NCBI RefSeq assembly: GCF_004295485.1
Contig: NZ_CP036164.1
Coordinates: forward strand, 1,922,001 to 1,986,000
Reading direction: 5' to 3'
Origin: Janibacter limosus
GTDB lineage: Bacteria; Actinomycetota; Actinomycetes; Actinomycetales; Dermatophilaceae
DNA: 64,000 nucleotides
Of the stretch, positions 1 through 8,477 are shown one piece after another; the first letter of the stretch is position 1, and the number at the start of each line of letters is the position of its first letter. Below the pieces are notes generated by a model. It worked only from the letters and a program-made list of their open reading frames with translations, made no database searches and was not told the DNA's origin. Position numbers and translations under genes: made by a program.

Positions 1-6
1 CGTCGC

Positions 7-396
7 TCACTGCTGGCCCTCGGCCTGCTGCGAGCCCACCGCCCCGAGGTCCAGGTGCGGGCAGTCGCGCCAGAGGCGCTCGAGGTCGTAGAAGTCCTTC
101 TCGTCGTCGTGCTGGCAGTGCACGACGATGTCGCCGAAGTCGAGCAGGACCCAGCGGCCGGGGCCGTGGCCCTCTCGGCGCAGCGTCTTGACGCCCGCCT
201 CCTCGCGCAGGGTGTCCTCGACCGCCTCGGAGATCGCCTGCACCTGGCGCTCGTTGTCGGCGGAGACGATGACGAAGATGTCGGTGAGGGGCATCTGCCC
301 GGACACGTCGAGTCCGGTGATGGTCGTCGCGAGCTTGTCGGCCGCCGCGCGGGCGGCGGTGGTCGCAAGGTCGAGGGCGTGCTGGGTGGCTACCAC
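7..396 (-). CDS. rsfS: Ribosomal silencing factor RsfS
   Basis: This 129-residue protein matches the RsfS/Iojap family in length and sequence. RsfS binds ribosomal protein L14 on the 50S subunit and blocks subunit joining when nutrients are scarce. The family signature region is visible (MPLTDIFVIVSADN near residue 35, GRWVLLDFGDIVVH near residue 81). Translation starts at GTG (396). The gene lies 10 bases downstream of nadD, the usual actinobacterial order, so the two are probably cotranscribed from the small membrane-protein gene upstream. The C-terminal tail is Gln-rich and looks disordered. The assignment is secure; the exact start is slightly less so. Confidence 0.95.
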   Translation of the reverse strand: MVATQHALDLATTAARAAADKLATTITGLDVSGQMPLTDIFVIVSADNERQVQAISEAVEDTLREEAGVKTLRREGHGPGRWVLLDFGDIVVHCQHDDEKDFYDLERLWRDCPHLDLGAVGSQQAEGQQ

Positions 397-406
397 GGTG
401 TGTCGG

Positions 407-982
407 TCACTTCCGGTCGTCTGTGTAGAGCTCGTACTTGTTGATGTACTGCACGACGCCGTCCGGCACGAGGTACCAGACTGGTTCGCCGTCGCTGACG
501 CGCTGGCGGCAGTCGGTGGAGGAGATCGCCATGGCGGGCACCTCCTGGAGGGTCACCTTGTCCTCGGGCAGGCCCGACTCGCTCAAGGTGTACCCGGGAC
601 GGGTGACGCCGATGAAGTGGGCCAGGTCCCACAGCTCGTCGACGTCCTTCCACGACAGGATCTGCGCGAGGGCGTCGGCGCCGGTGATGAAGAAGAGCTC
701 GTCATCGGGGCGCACCCGACGCAGGTCACGCAGGGTGTCGCTGGTGTAGGTCGGTCCGTCACGGTCGAGATCGACCCGGCTGACGGTGAACCTCGGGTTG
801 GAGGCGGTCGCCACGACCGTCATCAGGTAGCGGTGCTCGGCCGGGCTGACCTGCTTGTCGGCCTTCTGCCACGGCTCACCGGTCGGCACGAAGACGACCT
901 CGTCGAGGTCGAAGCGCGACGCCGCCTCGCTGGCCGCCACGAGGTGGCCGTGGTGGATGGGGTCGAAGGTCCCACCCATCAC
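407..982 (-). CDS. nadD: Nicotinate-nucleotide adenylyltransferase NadD
   Basis: NadD transfers AMP from ATP to nicotinate mononucleotide in NAD synthesis. The nucleotidyltransferase motif [12 protein letters not shown] lies at the very N-terminus and the [10 protein letters not shown] motif near residue 155. The first standard start (GTG at 982, then ATG at 979) leaves out the first beta strand, which in actinobacterial homologues reads (K/R)[11 protein letters not shown]. Six more in-frame codons upstream (998-1000 onward) encode exactly LSKRLG, beginning with a CTG that overlaps the TGA of the preceding gene and is preceded by GAGGA about six bases away. The true start may therefore be the CTG at 1000, translationally coupled to the upstream gene. 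The function is secure; the start is open. Confidence 0.93.
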   Translation of the reverse strand: MMGGTFDPIHHGHLVAASEAASRFDLDEVVFVPTGEPWQKADKQVSPAEHRYLMTVVATASNPRFTVSRVDLDRDGPTYTSDTLRDLRRVRPDDELFFITGADALAQILSWKDVDELWDLAHFIGVTRPGYTLSESGLPEDKVTLQEVPAMAISSTDCRQRVSDGEPVWYLVPDGVVQYINKYELYTDDRK

Positions 983-996
983 GCCGAGGCGCTTGC

Positions 997-1209
997 TCAG
1001 TGCTGGTCCTCGGCGTCGGGCCCGTGCTCGTCGTGGGCCACGGTGTTGTGCTCGGCGGGGAGCTTGGTCGCGGCCTGGCGGAAGGCGAAGAGGACGCCGA
1101 GCATCATCGCGAAGACCAGCAGGGCGAACAGGCCGTACATGGCGGGCGGGACAGGCAGCTCGTTGGACTCAGCGACGAGGGAGGCGAAGGTGCTCAGCAT
1201 GAGGCCCAT
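997..1209 (-). CDS. Small single-pass membrane protein upstream of nadD
   Basis: This is a protein of about 70 residues with one clear transmembrane segment ([20 protein letters not shown]) and a charged, His/Asp/Glu-rich C-terminal tail ending in EDQH. I do not recognise a function. Small membrane proteins of this kind commonly precede nadD in actinobacteria. The start is taken at ATG 1209 (MGLMLSTF); ATG 1200 is nearly as good, and the longer reading frame to 1242 lacks support. Its stop overlaps the possible CTG start of nadD, so the two are likely translationally coupled and this gene would head the nadD-rsfS unit. Confidence 0.65.
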   Translation of the reverse strand: MGLMLSTFASLVAESNELPVPPAMYGLFALLVFAMMLGVLFAFRQAATKLPAEHNTVAHDEHGPDAEDQH

Positions 1210-1596
1210 GCTACCCGGACGTTGTCCACCGTCGTCATCCACAGGCCGGTGGGGGACGGCGAGGACATCCCGGTCTTCCTGTGGACAGGTCTGTGGGTGG
1301 TGTCCGCTCGGCGATGGGTGCGCCCTGCTGTTGCCGTCAGTGGTCCAGGACGCGTAGAACAGACCTCACACCGCGGCCGCTCGGGGAGGGTGCCCACCCG
1401 CTCTCGGGGGCCGGCAGGACCACAGGGATAACGACATTGCACGCCCGCACGGGGCCACCCCCGTGCCGGGCACCGGCGACTCGAGCAGTGTCGGCGCCTC
1501 CTGGTCCACGTGTCACCGCGACGTCGCGGCCTCGTGCCCGATGTCGTGCCTGCAGTCGCCGCAGGGCCCGCGAGGGAACGTGCCACGGACACGGTC
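1210..1596. other. Non-coding gap between proA terminator and nadD unit
   Basis: About 390 bases hold no gene I can support; the open frames here have no recognisable protein character. The stretch must carry the promoter of the minus-strand small protein-nadD-rsfS unit, but I see no convincing -35/-10 pair. Around 1393-1440 the order TCTCGGGG, then CAGG, ACCACA and AACGAC resembles a degenerate copy of the palindromic element found at 34153 and 54116; this is a weak resemblance only. Confidence 0.5.
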
Positions 1597-1628
1597 GAGG
1601 GCCTTCTCCATCGACGGAGAGGGCCCTC
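1597..1628 (-). terminator. Hairpin terminator after proA
   Basis: Thirteen-base arms (1597-1609 and 1616-1628) pair with a single A/G mismatch around a six-base loop. The hairpin lies 33 bases beyond the proA stop on its coding strand. There is no U-run, as is common for actinobacterial terminators. Confidence 0.6.
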
Positions 1629-1661
1629 GGCCAGCGTCAGGGGTGGTGCGCGCAGGGGGGC

Positions 1662-2927
1662 TCAGCCGCGGATCTGCCCGTCGCCCTCCACGACCCACTT
1701 CGTAGTGGTCAGCTCCGGCAGCGCCATCGGGCCGCGGGCGTGCAGCTTTTGCGTCGAGATGCCGATCTCCGCACCGAAGCCGAACTCGCCACCGTCGGTG
1801 AAGCGCGTGGAGGCGTTGACCATCACGGCCGCCGCATCGACCTCGGCGGTCCAGCGGCGAGCGGCGCCGCGGTCCTCCGTGACGATCGCCTCGGTGTGGC
1901 CCGAGCCGTGCCGGCGCACGTGCTCCATGGCCGCGTCGATGTCGTCGACGACCGCGACCGACATCTGCAGGTCCAGGTACTCCGCGTCGAAGTCCTCGTC
2001 GGTCGCCGGGAGGACCTCGATCCCCTCGGTGGCCAGCTGCGCGGTCGCGGGGTCACCGTGCAGGACGACGCCCGCGCCGGCGAGCTCGGCCAGGGCCTTG
2101 GGCAGGAACTGCTCGGCGACCTCACGGTGCACGAGCAGGGACTCCGCCGAGTTGCACACGCTCGGGCGGTGGGTCTTGGAGTTGACCGTGATGGCCAGCG
2201 CCTTGCCGAGGTCCGCCGCCGCATCGACGTAGACGTGGCAGTTGCCCACGCCCGTCTCGATGACCGGGACGGTCGACTCGAGCACGACGGCCCGGATCAG
2301 GCCCGCTCCCCCGCGCGGGATGAGCAGGTCGACGAGCCCGCGGGCGGTCATCAGCGCGGTCACCGCGTCGTGGCCGCCCTCCAGGAGCTGGACGGCGTCC
2401 TGCGGCAGCCCCTGCGCCGCGAGCGCCGAGCGCAGCGTGTCGACGAGGGTCCGGTTGGTGCTCGCCGCGGCGGAGCCGCCGCGCAGGATCATCGCGTTGC
2501 CGGACTTCAGCCCCAGCCCGGCAGCGTCGACGGTGACATTGGGCCGGGCCTCGTAGATCATCCCGATGACGCCCATCGGCACCCGGACCTGGCGGATCTG
2601 CAGCCCATTGGCCAGCGTCGAGCCGCGCACGACCTCCCCCACCGGATCGGGCAGGCCGGCCACGTCCCGCAGGGCCTGCGCCACGGCGGCCACGCGGTCT
2701 GCGTCGAGGGCGAGGCGGTCGAGGAGGCCGGCGGCCATCCCCCCTTCGCGTCCCCGCTGCAGGTCCTCGGCGTTGGCCGCGACGACCCGGTCGGTGGCTG
2801 CGTCGACGGCGTCGGCGAGCGCCAGGAGCGCGGCGTCCTTGTCGGCGCGGGTCAGCAGGGCGAGGTGGCGGGAGGCGGTGCGGGCCCGCTGCGCGAGGTC
2901 CCGGACGACGGCGGTGCTGTCACTCAT
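1662..2927 (-). CDS. proA: Gamma-glutamyl phosphate reductase ProA
   Basis: ProA reduces gamma-glutamyl phosphate to glutamate semialdehyde with NADPH, the second step of proline synthesis. The 421-residue length fits the family, and the catalytic cysteine lies in the [10 protein letters not shown] motif in the middle of the protein; the [11 protein letters not shown] motif is near the C-terminus. A GTG lies at 2933, but a TACCCT -10 box (2934-2939) ends six bases before the ATG at 2927, which favours a leaderless ATG start. proB, its pathway partner, is separated from it by the oppositely oriented pdxY, so the usual proB-proA adjacency has been broken by insertion of that gene. Confidence 0.96.
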   Translation of the reverse strand: MSDSTAVVRDLAQRARTASRHLALLTRADKDAALLALADAVDAATDRVVAANAEDLQRGREGGMAAGLLDRLALDADRVAAVAQALRDVAGLPDPVGEVVRGSTLANGLQIRQVRVPMGVIGMIYEARPNVTVDAAGLGLKSGNAMILRGGSAAASTNRTLVDTLRSALAAQGLPQDAVQLLEGGHDAVTALMTARGLVDLLIPRGGAGLIRAVVLESTVPVIETGVGNCHVYVDAAADLGKALAITVNSKTHRPSVCNSAESLLVHREVAEQFLPKALAELAGAGVVLHGDPATAQLATEGIEVLPATDEDFDAEYLDLQMSVAVVDDIDAAMEHVRRHGSGHTEAIVTEDRGAARRWTAEVDAAAVMVNASTRFTDGGEFGFGAEIGISTQKLHARGPMALPELTTTKWVVEGDGQIRG

Positions 2928-2933
2928 GGCCAC

Positions 2934-2939
2934 AGGGTA
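2934..2939 (-). promoter_or_regulatory. -10 box for leaderless proA mRNA
   Basis: TACCCT on the minus strand is followed six bases later by the proA ATG. No good -35 is visible. On the plus strand GATGAT (2954-2959) lies six bases before the pdxY GTG, so the two genes may share a divergent leaderless promoter region. Confidence 0.4.
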
Positions 2940-2965
2940 GGCCGAGGCGGTGAGATGATGCCGAG

Positions 2966-3820
2966 GTGACCACGATCCTCTCCATCCAGTCCCATGTCGC
3001 CTACGGACACGTCGGCAACTCCGCCTCCGTCTTCCCGATGCAGCGCCTCGGTGTCGAGGTCTGGCCGGTCAACACGGTCAACTTCTCCAACCACACCGGG
3101 TACGGCGCGTGGCGCGGCCCGCTGATGGACCCGGCCGACGTCGCGGACGTCATCACGGGCATCGGTGAGCGCGAGGCCTTCGGCGACATCGACGCCGTCA
3201 TCTCCGGCTACCAGGGCGGCGAGGGCATCGGCGCGACGATCCTCGAGGCGGTCGCCCAGGTCAAGGCGGCCAACCCCGAGGCGATCTACGCCTGCGACCC
3301 GGTGATGGGCAACGAGACCTCCGGCTGCTTCGTCCACGAGTCGATCCCCGTGCTCCTGCGCGAGAAGGTCGTGCCGCACGCCGACCTCATCACGCCCAAC
3401 CAGTTCGAACTGGGCTACCTCACCGGCACCGAGCCGCACTCGCTCGAGGAGACGCTCGCCTCCGTCGATGCCGCCCGCGCGATGGGCCCGAGCACGGCGC
3501 TCGTCACCTCGGTGCTGCGCCCCGACCGGCCCGAGGGCACCATCGAGATGCTCGCCTGCCACCACGACGAGGCGTGGATCGTGCGCACCCCGCACCTGCC
3601 GCTGAAGGCCAACGGCTCGGGCGACGTCACCGCGGCGCTCTTCACGAGCCACTGGCTGCGCACCCGGTCGCTGCAGGAGTCGCTGGGCGCGACCGTCTCG
3701 GCGGTCTTCGACCTGCTGGAGCTCACCCTCGACTCCGGCAAGCGCGAGCTGCAGCTGGTCCAGGCGCAGGAGTCCTACGCCCACCCGCGGATGCAGTTCG
3801 AGGTCACGCGGGTGCGCTGA
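2966..3820 (+). CDS. pdxY: Pyridoxal kinase PdxY
   Basis: This 284-residue ribokinase-fold protein phosphorylates pyridoxal to pyridoxal 5'-phosphate in the vitamin B6 salvage pathway. Family landmarks are the N-terminal [15 protein letters not shown], the [13 protein letters not shown] segment that contacts substrate, and the C-terminal anion-hole motif NGSGDVTAA with the catalytic Asp. The start is GTG 2966. It is the only plus-strand gene in this stretch and sits between proA and proB, three bases from the convergent end of proB. It therefore looks like an insertion into the ancestral proB-proA-nadD order, though nothing in its composition stands out. Confidence 0.93.
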   Translation: MTTILSIQSHVAYGHVGNSASVFPMQRLGVEVWPVNTVNFSNHTGYGAWRGPLMDPADVADVITGIGEREAFGDIDAVISGYQGGEGIGATILEAVAQVKAANPEAIYACDPVMGNETSGCFVHESIPVLLREKVVPHADLITPNQFELGYLTGTEPHSLEETLASVDAARAMGPSTALVTSVLRPDRPEGTIEMLACHHDEAWIVRTPHLPLKANGSGDVTAALFTSHWLRTRSLQESLGATVSAVFDLLELTLDSGKRELQLVQAQESYAHPRMQFEVTRVR

Positions 3821-3823
3821 GGC

Positions 3824-4945
3824 TCACAGGAGCGCGAGGTGGTCCCGGTGGATGACCTCACGCTCGTACTGCGGCCCGATCGCCTGGGCCAGCTCCTTGG
3901 TGCTGCGGCCCATGAGGTGCGGCAGCTCGCCCGAGGTGTAGTTGACCAGGCCGCGGGCGATGACCGTGCCGTCCGGGCCGACGACGTCGACCGGGTCGCC
4001 GTCGACGAAGGAGCCGGTGCACCCGGTGATGCCTGCGGGCAGCAGCGAGCGACCACGATCACGAAGGGCGGTGACCGCACCCTCGTCGATCTGGATGGAT
4101 CCGCGGGGTGTGGTCGCGTGGGCGAGCCACAGGGCGCGGGAGCCGCGCTTGCGTCCGTGCGGTGCGAAGAAGGTGCCGACGTCCTCGCCAGCCAGCGCCT
4201 CGGTGACGCGGTCGGCCGAGGTGAGCACTGCGGGGATCCCCGCGGCGTTGGCGATCGTCGCCGCCTCGACCTTCGTCGTCATGCCGCCGGAGCCGACCGC
4301 TGACCCGGTCCCCCCGATCGAGATCGCCTCGAGCTGTGCCGGGTCGGAGACGACGGTGACCCGCTCGGCGCCCGGGGTGCCCGGCGCGGCGGTGTAGAGG
4401 GCGTCGACGTCGGTGAGCAGCAGCAGCGCGTCGGCGTGGATCAGCTGGGCGACGAGGGCCGCGAGCCGGTCGTTGTCACCGAAGCGGATCTCGTGCGTGG
4501 CCACGGTGTCGTTCTCGTTGACGATCGGGACGACCCCGAGGTCGAGCAGGGAGTCGAATGTGCGCTTGGCATTGGTGTAGCTCGTGCGACGGGTGATGTC
4601 GTCGACGGTCAGCAGCACCTGGCCGATGAGGTGCCCGTGCCGGCCGAAGGCCCGGTCGTAGGCCGACAGCAGCACCCCCTGGCCGACGCTCGCCGCGGCC
4701 TGCTGGCGGGCCAGGTCCCGAGGGCGGGTGGTCATGCCGAGCGGACCGATGCCCGCCGCGATGGCGCCGGAGGAGACGAGCACGATCTGGGTGCCCTCAC
4801 CCCGGCGGGCGGACAGGGCGTTGACGAGCGCCGTGAGGCGAGCGACGTCGAGCTCTCCCCCGGCGGCGCTCGTCAGCGACGACGAGCCGACCTTGACGAC
4901 GATGCGCTCGGCGCGGGCGACCGCTCCGCGGGCATCGGCCGGCAT
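3824..4945 (-). CDS. proB: Glutamate 5-kinase ProB
   Basis: ProB phosphorylates glutamate at the gamma carboxyl, the first and feedback-controlled step of proline synthesis. The amino-acid kinase domain begins with VVKVGSSSLT near residue 16, has NENDTVATHEIRFGDND in the middle, and GGMTTKVEAA before residue 235; a C-terminal PUA domain (from about residue 285) completes the 373-residue two-domain form. The start is ATG 4945 because it overlaps the obgE stop by one base (TGATG), indicating translational coupling; a longer frame upstream lies inside obgE. The gene ends facing pdxY. Confidence 0.95.
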   Translation of the reverse strand: MPADARGAVARAERIVVKVGSSSLTSAAGGELDVARLTALVNALSARRGEGTQIVLVSSGAIAAGIGPLGMTTRPRDLARQQAAASVGQGVLLSAYDRAFGRHGHLIGQVLLTVDDITRRTSYTNAKRTFDSLLDLGVVPIVNENDTVATHEIRFGDNDRLAALVAQLIHADALLLLTDVDALYTAAPGTPGAERVTVVSDPAQLEAISIGGTGSAVGSGGMTTKVEAATIANAAGIPAVLTSADRVTEALAGEDVGTFFAPHGRKRGSRALWLAHATTPRGSIQIDEGAVTALRDRGRSLLPAGITGCTGSFVDGDPVDVVGPDGTVIARGLVNYTSGELPHLMGRSTKELAQAIGPQYEREVIHRDHLALL

Positions 4946-6453
4946 CAGTCGTCCTCGGTCCAGTGCCCGGCCTGGCGCTCGGTCCACAGGCCCTCGCGGG
5001 CCTCGGTCTGCGCGTCCTTGCGGGCGTGGAACTGCTCGCGACGCTCCTGGGTCGTGCGGCGGCTGTTGTCCTCGAAGCGCAGGTCGGTGCCGCGACCGCC
5101 GAGCAGCTCGGCGCCACCGACGATGGTGGGCTCCCAGTCGAAGACGACGGCGTTGTCCTCGGGCCCGATGAGCACGGCCGAGCCGGCGACCGCCCCGGCC
5201 TTGGTCAGCTGCTCCTCGACGCCAGCGCGGTTGAGGCGGTCGGCGAGGTAGCCGACCGCTTCGTCGTTGGCGAAGTCGGTCTGGAAGACCCAGCGGGTGA
5301 TCTTGTCGCCGACCACGTGGAAGACCTCGCCGTCCGGGGTGGTCTCCTTGCGCACGACGAAGCCCGCGTCGTCGACCGCCTTGGGCCGCAGGATGGTGCG
5401 CTGCGGGACGATGTCGATCGAGATCTCCGCGCGCGCGGCCTGCACGTGGCGGGCCATGGCGAAGGTCAGCTCCTTCAGCCCGGTGTGCGCGACCGCGGAT
5501 ACGATGAAGACCTCCAGGCCGCGCTCCTCCAGGTCGGCCTTGACCATCTCGGCCAGGTCGAGGGCGTCCGGGACGTCGGACTTGTTGAGCACGACGATGC
5601 GGGTGCGCTCCGACAGCGGCTTGCCGCCGAGGGTGTCGTCGGCGACATAGGCGGCGAGCTCGGCCTCGATGACGTCGAGGTCGCTCATCGGGTCGCGCCC
5701 CGGGTCGAGGGTGGCGCAGTCGATGACGTGGACGAGGACCGAGCAGCGCTCGACGTGGCGGAGGAACTCCAGGCCCAGGCCCCGCCCTTCGCTCGCGCCG
5801 GGGATCAGACCGGGCACGTCGGCGACCGTGTAGCGCGCATCGCCCGCGGTGACCACACCGAGGTTGGGCACGAGCGTGGTGAAGGGGTAGTCGGCGATCT
5901 TGGGTCGGGCCGCGGACAGCACCGACACGAGCGAGGACTTGCCGGCACTCGGGAAGCCGATGAGGGCGACGTCGGCGAGCGACTTCAGCTCCAGCACGAC
6001 GTCGGTGGACTGCCCGGGCTCGCCGAGCAGGGCGAAGCCGGGCGCCTTGCGGCGGGCGCTGGAGAGCGCCTTGTTGCCCAGCCCGCCGCGGCCGCCCTGG
6101 GCGGCGACGAAGCGGGACCCCGGGGTCACCAGGTCGGCCAGGACGTCACCGTGCACGTCGGTGACCACGGTGCCGGCCGGCACGGGCAGGACGAGGTCGC
6201 CGCCGTTGGCGCCGTTCTTCTCGTCGCCACCGCCGGGCGCGCCGTTGGTGGCCTTGCGGTGCGGGCTGCGGTGGTAGTCGAGGAGGGTCGTGACCTGGTC
6301 GTCGACGACGAGGATGACGTCGCCGCCGTGCCCGCCGTTGCCTCCGTCGGGGCCGCCGAGCGGCTTGAACTTCTCGCGGTGCACGGAGGCCACGCCGTGG
6401 CCGCCCTTGCCGGCCTCGACGTGCAGGGTGACGCGATCGACGAAGGTCGTCAC
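4945..6453 (-). CDS. obgE: Obg-family GTPase CgtA
   Basis: Obg is an essential GTPase acting in 50S assembly and stress signalling. The 502-residue protein has the glycine-rich Obg fold at the N-terminus ([23 protein letters not shown]), the G domain with GFPSAGKSS (G1), DVPGLI (G3) and NKSD (G4), and a C-terminal OCT domain typical of actinobacterial forms. The start is GTG 6453, placed by a strong AGAGGTGAGG ribosome-binding site and the family N-terminus [11 protein letters not shown]. It follows rpmA after a hairpin and overlaps proB by one base, so it depends on read-through or a promoter in 6454-6494. Confidence 0.96.
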   Translation of the reverse strand: MTTFVDRVTLHVEAGKGGHGVASVHREKFKPLGGPDGGNGGHGGDVILVVDDQVTTLLDYHRSPHRKATNGAPGGGDEKNGANGGDLVLPVPAGTVVTDVHGDVLADLVTPGSRFVAAQGGRGGLGNKALSSARRKAPGFALLGEPGQSTDVVLELKSLADVALIGFPSAGKSSLVSVLSAARPKIADYPFTTLVPNLGVVTAGDARYTVADVPGLIPGASEGRGLGLEFLRHVERCSVLVHVIDCATLDPGRDPMSDLDVIEAELAAYVADDTLGGKPLSERTRIVVLNKSDVPDALDLAEMVKADLEERGLEVFIVSAVAHTGLKELTFAMARHVQAARAEISIDIVPQRTILRPKAVDDAGFVVRKETTPDGEVFHVVGDKITRWVFQTDFANDEAVGYLADRLNRAGVEEQLTKAGAVAGSAVLIGPEDNAVVFDWEPTIVGGAELLGGRGTDLRFEDNSRRTTQERREQFHARKDAQTEAREGLWTERQAGHWTEDD

Positions 6454-6494
6454 GACCTCACCTCTTCTTGATCTGTGGGTTTGGTGCGGGTACG

Positions 6495-6530
6495 GCGAAG
6501 GGGGCAGGTCAGCGGACCCGCCCCCTTCGC
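6495..6530 (-). terminator. Hairpin between rpmA and obgE built from two inverted CGAAGGGGG motifs
   Basis: Perfect 11-base arms (6495-6505 and 6520-6530) enclose a second four-base stem (GGTC/GACC). Each arm contains one copy of the window's over-represented CGAAGGGGG motif, in opposite orientation. It lies 17 bases beyond the rpmA stop and would end or attenuate rplU-rpmA transcription before obgE. Confidence 0.7.
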
Positions 6531-6547
6531 GCATGCATGGTGTCGCG

Positions 6548-6811
6548 TCAGCTGGCGGAGTCCACCGGCAGGACGCTGACGATCTTGCGGCCGCGCTTGG
6601 CGCCGAAGGTCACCGAGCCGTCCGCGAGGGCGAACAGCGTGTCGTCGCCACCACGGCCGACGTTGTCGCCCGGGTGGAAGTGGGTGCCACGCTGGCGCAC
6701 GATGATCTGACCGGTGCCGACGATCTCGCCGCCGTACCGCTTGACGCCGAGGCGCTGGGAGTTGGAGTCGCGTCCGTTGCGGGACGAGGACACACCCTTC
6801 TTGGAAGACAT
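6548..6811 (-). CDS. rpmA: 50S ribosomal protein L27
   Basis: This 87-residue protein is ribosomal L27, whose N-terminal tail reaches the peptidyl-transferase centre. It has the classical [20 protein letters not shown] opening and the [12 protein letters not shown] core. The N-terminus begins [10 protein letters not shown], so it lacks the cleaved Firmicutes extension. It follows rplU by 33 bases and belongs to the same transcript. Confidence 0.98.
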   Translation of the reverse strand: MSSKKGVSSSRNGRDSNSQRLGVKRYGGEIVGTGQIIVRQRGTHFHPGDNVGRGGDDTLFALADGSVTFGAKRGRKIVSVLPVDSAS

Positions 6812-6844
6812 GTCAGTGGGTTCCTAACTGTTGAAGAAGAAGGC

Positions 6845-7153
6845 TCAGGCCTTGATGTCGGTGATCTTCAGCTGCGTGAGCGGCTGGCGGTGACCCTGGC
6901 GCTTGCGGTAGCCGGTCTTGTTCTTGTACTTCATGATCGTGATCTTGGGGCCCTTGGCGGCACCCAGGATCTCGGCCGTGACGCTGACCTTGGCCAGCTT
7001 GTCGACATCGCTCGTGACGGTCGTGCCGTCGACGACGAGGATCGGCTTGAGGTCGATGCTGTCGCCAGCCTCGCCCTTGATCGAGTTGATGAGGATGGTG
7101 TCGCCGACGGAAACCTTCTCCTGGCGGCCACCCGCGCGAACGATCGCGTACAT
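6845..7153 (-). CDS. rplU: 50S ribosomal protein L21
   Basis: This 102-residue protein is ribosomal L21: [18 protein letters not shown] at the N-terminus, [16 protein letters not shown] in the RNA-binding C-terminal part. It is first in rplU-rpmA, with obgE-proB downstream. A promoter and a structured 5' leader of about 97 bases precede it. Confidence 0.98.
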   Translation of the reverse strand: MYAIVRAGGRQEKVSVGDTILINSIKGEAGDSIDLKPILVVDGTTVTSDVDKLAKVSVTAEILGAAKGPKITIMKYKNKTGYRKRQGHRQPLTQLKITDIKA

Positions 7154-7211
7154 CAGTGGAACTCACTTTCGGTTCAGGTGCACTCGCTCTGTCTGACCGG
7201 CCAACAGTCCC

Positions 7212-7286
7212 CGTGCCAAGGCACGAAGCGTCCGCTCGGTGGGCGCACCGAGAGCAAAGACTACCGGCCACCCCCACCACCGGCAA
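7212..7286 (-). promoter_or_regulatory. Promoter and structured leader of rplU-rpmA
   Basis: On the minus strand TTGCCG (7281-7286) and TAGTCT (7258-7263) are spaced by 17 bases, the best-formed promoter in this half of the window. The leader then contains two hairpins: CTCGGTG/CACCGAG (7235-7252) and CGTGCC/GGCACG (7212-7225). Ribosomal protein leaders often carry autoregulatory structures; whether this one does is inference. Confidence 0.55.
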
Positions 7287-7310
7287 AACGCTGGCCGAAG
7301 GGGGGTGCGC

Positions 7311-7901
7311 TCACCCGGGCGCAGTCAGCTGGTACTCGAGGACGTGCTCGCCGTCCGGCTCGTCCACGGGGTGCAGCCCGACGGTGAAACCCAGGCTCTC
7401 ACCACCGTTGAGCCAGACCTCCTGCCGGCCCTCCCCGACGGACGCGACGTAGGAGTCGAGGGCCGATCCGTCGACACCCACGGTGTCGCCGACCGTCTTC
7501 AGACGCGTGGTGAGCGCCGCCGTGTCGTCCTGGTCCTCGAAGAGGGCGATGCTCTGCACCTCGCTGCCGTCCGCGCCGACGAGCACCCTGATGACATCGG
7601 CAGGCACGACGAGGTCTCCCCTACTGCCGCGGACGGTCACATCTATCGGGTCCTCGCCTCGGACGTCGACGTCGCGCAGGACCTGCCCGTCGCCGGCGCC
7701 GAGATCCGTGGCCGTGATGGGGGCACGCAGGTCGATGACCGCCCGGCCCTCGTCCTCGATGTGCTCGACCCCGGCCGCCGTGAAGGAGGAGTTGTCCCCG
7801 GTGCCCGTGGTGGCGCCGTCGGACGACCCGAGGCTCGCCGAGCAGCCGGTGAGAGCAAGCGCTGCGACGCCCGTGGCGACCGCCCTCACAGACGCAGCCA
7901 C
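7311..7901 (-). CDS. Predicted lipoprotein, paralogue of the neighbouring gene
   Basis: I do not recognise a characterised family. The N-terminus is a lipoprotein signal (VRAVATGVAALALTGC) with a lipobox ending at Cys about residue 20, followed by a Ser/Thr/Gly linker and a domain of about 160 residues. That domain is clearly related to the product of the upstream gene: both have (S/N)S(T/S)F-T/S-AGVE-I followed by AVIDLR/T, then a V(R/I)G segment and a C-terminal LGF/VRVGL strand. Start is GTG 7901; a GTG at 7889 overlaps the preceding stop as GTGA and is an alternative that leaves a very short signal. It is the last gene of the WXG cassette. Confidence 0.7.
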   Translation of the reverse strand: MAASVRAVATGVAALALTGCSASLGSSDGATTGTGDNSSFTAAGVEHIEDEGRAVIDLRAPITATDLGAGDGQVLRDVDVRGEDPIDVTVRGSRGDLVVPADVIRVLVGADGSEVQSIALFEDQDDTAALTTRLKTVGDTVGVDGSALDSYVASVGEGRQEVWLNGGESLGFTVGLHPVDEPDGEHVLEYQLTAPG

Positions 7902-8467
7902 TGGCTCTCCTCGGTCTCGGCGGGTGCCTCGGGAGTCGTGGATGGCCCGGACTCGAGGGGCGTCACCGACCACTCGAGCACCTCCAGCGCGGGGACGTCG
8001 GCTCGGGCGGGCATGCGGTGGACCGTGAGGCCGACCCGCACGCCGAGGGCCTCCCCGGCCCTCAGTCCGTGTCGCCTCCGGCGCTCGACCGGCCCCGAGG
8101 CCAGACGTGCGACGAGCGCGTCCGTGGGGGCTTCCTCCATCCCTGCGGCCTGCGCGGTGCGCCGAACCTCGTCGGCCGCCGCATCACGGTCGTCGAAGGG
8201 TCGGGTGAGCCCGACGACCGACATCGTGCCGTCGACGCCCAGGTGGAGGCGGATGGTCGTCGCGTCCACGCGCAGCCTCGCGTCGGGGCCGATGACCGTG
8301 ACCGAGACCGGCCGGTCGAGGGGAGCATCGACATCCCAGACTGGACCGGGGTCTCCGCCGAGCAGCTGCTCGGCGTCCGGCCAGCCGCGGGTGAGGTCGA
8401 TGACGGCCGCGCGCTCCCGGTGGATCGTCTCCACACCCGCGGTCGAGAAGGTCGAGCTGTCCATCAT
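7886..8467 (-). CDS. Unknown protein, cytosolic paralogue of the lipoprotein
   Basis: This protein of about 193 residues has no signal peptide and shares with the downstream lipoprotein the AGVE-I...AVIDL block near its N-terminus and a similar strand pattern to the end. I do not recognise its family. Start is ATG 8467 (or 8464), ten bases after the WXG-protein stop; the upstream frame has no support. It overlaps the lipoprotein start. A cytosolic/lipoprotein pair next to a WXG100-like protein could be two immunity-type partners or accessory factors, but that is a guess from arrangement alone. Confidence 0.65.
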   Translation of the reverse strand: MMDSSTFSTAGVETIHRERAAVIDLTRGWPDAEQLLGGDPGPVWDVDAPLDRPVSVTVIGPDARLRVDATTIRLHLGVDGTMSVVGLTRPFDDRDAAADEVRRTAQAAGMEEAPTDALVARLASGPVERRRRHGLRAGEALGVRVGLTVHRMPARADVPALEVLEWSVTPLESGPSTTPEAPAETEESQWLRL

Positions 8468-8477
8468 GGGTCGCACC

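Noticed and set aside
1210..1596. Open frames in the nadD-proA gap as genes
   Set aside because: They have skewed Arg/Pro composition in every frame, no coupling or ribosome-binding site, and no recognisable product.
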